NCBI GenBank assembly: GCA_964415605.1
Contig: CAYQBA010000189.1
Coordinates: 1-8,540 of the forward strand
DNA from: UCB3 sp964415605
Lineage (GTDB): Bacteria; Chloroflexota; Anaerolineae; Epilineales; Epilineaceae
Reading direction: 5' to 3'
DNA length: 8,540 bases
Program-made: the position numbers and the translations under genes
Shown: positions 6,998 to 8,540 of the stretch, piece after piece
Numbering within the stretch: the stretch's first letter is position 1
How the letters are laid out: each line of letters begins with the position of its first letter
The notes under the pieces: generated by a model
The model's database searches: none
Told to the model about the DNA's origin: nothing
Seen by the model: the letters and a program-made list of their open reading frames with translations, nothing else

Positions 6998-8179
6998 TCA
7001 CGGCGCGTTCGAGCTGGAGTCCGGTTCGGCCTCACGCGACTGGGCCTGTCGGTGCCAGAGCACGGCCAGCGTGACGGCGCTCAGCGGCACGACGAACCAC
7101 CGGACGACCTGGTTCAAGGCGATCATGGCGTCGTGGCCGGCGGTGTCGCCAAACAGATACGCGACGTACACGCCGTAGTACACCAGGAACAGCCCGCCCT
7201 CCCAGCGCGAGATCCGGTTGCCGACGAAGAAGATCGGTAGGCAGGCGATGCTGGCGGCGACCATCACCGGCAGGTCGAACGCGGCGGCAGCCGGCGCGAC
7301 AGGCACGCCGTACGGCGCGACCAGCGCCGTCAAACCAAGCACCGAGAGCAGGTTGAAGATGTTGCTCCCGATGACGTTGCCCGCGGCGATGTCGCGCTCG
7401 CCGCGGAGCGTGGCCACCACCGACGCGGTCAACTCGGGCAGCGAGGTGCCGATGGCGACGATTGTCAGGCCAATGACGAGCTCGCTCACGCCCAGCGTTC
7501 GCGCAGCGGTCGTCGCCCCGTCGACAAGCCAGCGGGCACCCAACACGAGCGCCGCTCCACCGGCCACGACCCGCGCCAAGCTGCCGCGCCACGCCCCCGG
7601 CGGCGTCGAGGCCGGCTCGCCGTAGGCACCGGCATACTGATCGGCGACCGACGGGCGGGTTCGGCGGCTGGCCTGGACGGCCGACACGATGTAGGCGACG
7701 ACGCCGACGAACAGCAGACCGCCCTCGATCCGGCTCACCCGCCCGTCGAGTGTCATCGCCCAGACCAACACCGATACCCCAACCATCAACGGCACGTCGA
7801 CTCGGATCAGCTTCTGGTGGACGACGAGCGTCGAGATCGCTGCCGAGAGGCCAAGGATCAGCAGCAGGTTCGCGATGTTGCTGCCGATCACGTTGCCGAC
7901 AACCAGATCGGCCTGCCCCGCCCGCACGCCTTGGATGCCGATGGCGAGCTCCGGCGCGCTCGTGGCGAACGCCACGACGGTCAACCCGACAACCACCGGC
8001 GGGATGCCTGCCGCCGCGGCCAGCCGGGTGGCTCCGCGGATCAACACCTCGCCGCCGGAGAGAAGCAGGGCGAGGCCGGCGCTGAACTGGACGGCGGCAA
8101 TCACCGGGGGAGTGGCCTCCTCGATGTCCGGTTGCGGGGCGCCATTCAGGCGCGGGCTGTGCGACGGGAGCGGCGCCAT
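6998..8179 (-). CDS. CaCA-family calcium/sodium antiporter (YrbG-like)
   Basis: This is an inner-membrane cation/Ca2+ exchanger, probably extruding Ca2+ against Na+ or H+. From ATG 8179 it has 393 residues and about ten hydrophobic segments in two homologous halves. The alpha-1 repeat (58-111) contains GIPPVVVGLTVVAFATSAPE with E77 and GNVIGSNIANL; the alpha-2 repeat (230-283) contains GLTIVAIGTSLPE with E249 and GNVIGSNIFNL. The two glutamates are the expected ion ligands. A hydrophilic loop (about 170-200) separates the halves, and the C terminus is a polar tail (376-393). Residues 1-24 are polar and Pro-rich and not typical of the family. A GTG at 8104, preceded by GGAGG at an 11-base distance, would start just before the first membrane segment and give a 368-residue protein; this is a serious alternative start. 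The reading frame stays open to an ATG at 8332 but that extension looks non-coding. The transported ion cannot be settled from sequence. Confidence 0.94.
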   Translation of the reverse strand: MAPLPSHSPRLNGAPQPDIEEATPPVIAAVQFSAGLALLLSGGEVLIRGATRLAAAAGIPPVVVGLTVVAFATSAPELAIGIQGVRAGQADLVVGNVIGSNIANLLLILGLSAAISTLVVHQKLIRVDVPLMVGVSVLVWAMTLDGRVSRIEGGLLFVGVVAYIVSAVQASRRTRPSVADQYAGAYGEPASTPPGAWRGSLARVVAGGAALVLGARWLVDGATTAARTLGVSELVIGLTIVAIGTSLPELTASVVATLRGERDIAAGNVIGSNIFNLLSVLGLTALVAPYGVPVAPAAAAFDLPVMVAASIACLPIFFVGNRISRWEGGLFLVYYGVYVAYLFGDTAGHDAMIALNQVVRWFVVPLSAVTLAVLWHRQAQSREAEPDSSSNAP

Positions 8180-8201
8180 GTTACCACAGCGCCACCGCCG
8201 G

Positions 8202-8230
8202 TTGCCGACGACGGGGGTTCCGCGTATGCT
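8202..8230 (+). promoter_or_regulatory. Candidate sigma70-type promoter for the lipoprotein gene
   Basis: TTGCCG (8202-8207), 17 bases, then TATGCT (8225-8230); each hexamer matches four of six consensus bases. Predicted start is near 8237, giving a leader of about 110 bases. It lies in the 168-base gap between the divergent antiporter and lipoprotein genes. I found no matching element for the antiporter on the other strand. Confidence 0.4.
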
Positions 8231-8252
8231 GAACATCGTCGCGCACCCCAGT

Positions 8253-8271
8253 CCGCGGCCGCGGGCCGCGG
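8253..8271 (+). repeat. 7-5-7 GC-only inverted repeat in the lipoprotein leader
   Basis: CCGCGGC (8253-8259) and GCCGCGG (8265-8271) are perfect 7-base arms with a five-base spacer, about 16 bases after the predicted transcription start. The transcript would form a very stable short hairpin. It could be an operator, a 5' stabilising hairpin, or simply a product of the local GC content. Confidence 0.25.
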
Positions 8272-8332
8272 CCACGCCCGGCTTGGCTCCCGGCCGGAGC
8301 GGCCTGGCGGTGCGCCACTCCGTTTCACCCAC

Positions 8333-8338
8333 AAAGGA
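8333..8338 (+). promoter_or_regulatory. Shine-Dalgarno (AAAGGA) of the lipoprotein gene
   Basis: AAAGGA is followed by nine bases and then ATG 8348. The site stands out from the GC-rich surroundings and fixes the start of the truncated gene, which immediately encodes a lipoprotein signal peptide. Confidence 0.5.
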
Positions 8339-8347
8339 TCACGTTCG

Positions 8348-8540
8348 ATGAAGCGACTCTGGCTTGCCTGCCTGCCGGCCGGCATGATGCTCGTGGCGGG
8401 CTGCGGCGGCAAGAACGACGCCGGCGCGGCGGCCACGCCGGCGGCGGCGACGCCGGCCGCCGCCGACACGGCCGGCCCCGGGGCCGGCGCCAAGGCCGTC
8501 GGCGCCGCCGCGCCCACGCCCCTCCCGCTGCCCACGATGT
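8348..8540 (+). CDS. Putative lipoprotein, N-terminal fragment (3' cut by window end)
   Basis: I cannot assign a function; only the first 64 residues are visible. Residues 1-18 form a type II signal peptide: basic MKR, a hydrophobic core (LWLACLPAGMM) and the lipobox LVAG|C with C19 as the lipidated cysteine. The mature N terminus CGGKNDAG lacks Asp at position +2, so by the E. coli rule it would go to the outer membrane, although that rule may not hold here. Residues 25-58 are an Ala/Pro/Thr/Gly-rich stretch with the imperfect repeat AATPAAATPAAADT, typical of a flexible tether that holds a following domain away from the membrane. Start support is good: AAAGGA nine bases upstream and a candidate promoter at 8202-8230. 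It is divergent from the antiporter gene; no functional link is evident. Confidence 0.82.
   Translation, partial: MKRLWLACLPAGMMLVAGCGGKNDAGAAATPAAATPAAADTAGPGAGAKAVGAAAPTPLPLPTM

Noticed and set aside
8178..8206. Minus-strand promoter for the antiporter using TAACAT at 8183-8178
   Set aside because: At a 17-base spacing the -35 position reads GGCAAC, a poor match, and the element overlaps the ATG start.
8180..8332. N-terminal extension of the antiporter to ATG 8332 (51 more residues)
   Set aside because: The extension is Arg/Gly-rich without membrane segments, overlaps the lipoprotein promoter region, and the family starts near the first membrane helix.

Overview
The window is very GC-rich by eye, with strong G/C preference at third codon positions and tightly packed genes. 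It reads as ordinary chromosomal metabolism of a high-GC bacterium. Three traits are compatible with a myxobacterium-like lineage: a leucine-degradation (liu-type) cluster with separate biotin carboxylase and biotin-carrier genes, a fumarylacetoacetase, and several Ala/Gly/Pro-rich low-complexity inserts. This placement is an inference. Gemmatimonadota and other high-GC groups are not excluded. I see no mobile element, CRISPR array, tRNA or rRNA.

Positions 1-3965 (+ strand) hold the distal part of a leucine/isovalerate catabolic operon in the classical liuC-liuD-liuE order. It contains a 5'-truncated methylglutaconyl-CoA hydratase, a biotin carboxylase subunit, a biotin carboxyl carrier protein and a 3-hydroxy-3-methylglutaryl-CoA lyase. 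The first two full junctions are 4-base overlaps. Between the carboxylase and carrier genes lies a 22-codon reading frame that overlaps both neighbours by exactly 4 bases (ATGA at each end) and has a strong Shine-Dalgarno. It sits where the one-piece alpha subunit of methylcrotonyl-CoA carboxylase appears to have been split. The lyase gene follows a 153-base gap containing an AT-rich promoter-like island.

Positions 3981-5375 (- strand) encode PurF, the first enzyme of de novo purine synthesis, convergent with the lyase. Its stop lies 15 bases from the lyase stop, and the two stops are the inner ends of one inverted repeat. PurF is divergent from fumarylacetoacetase (5608-6912, +), the last enzyme of tyrosine/homogentisate breakdown. 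The 232-base gap between them has one promoter-like element for each direction, each next to or inside an inverted repeat.

Positions 6998-8179 (- strand) encode a CaCA-family calcium/sodium antiporter, convergent with fahA. Divergent from it, a lipoprotein gene starts at 8348 and runs off the window.

The leucine lyase and the tyrosine hydrolase both release acetoacetate, so the window brings together the ends of two ketogenic amino-acid pathways, with purF and an ion exchanger unrelated by pathway. Four promoter candidates share the form TTGC(C/G)N, 17 bases, TANG(A/C)N. No novel multi-gene system is apparent. The most noteworthy feature is the overlapping micro-ORF at the carboxylase/carrier junction.
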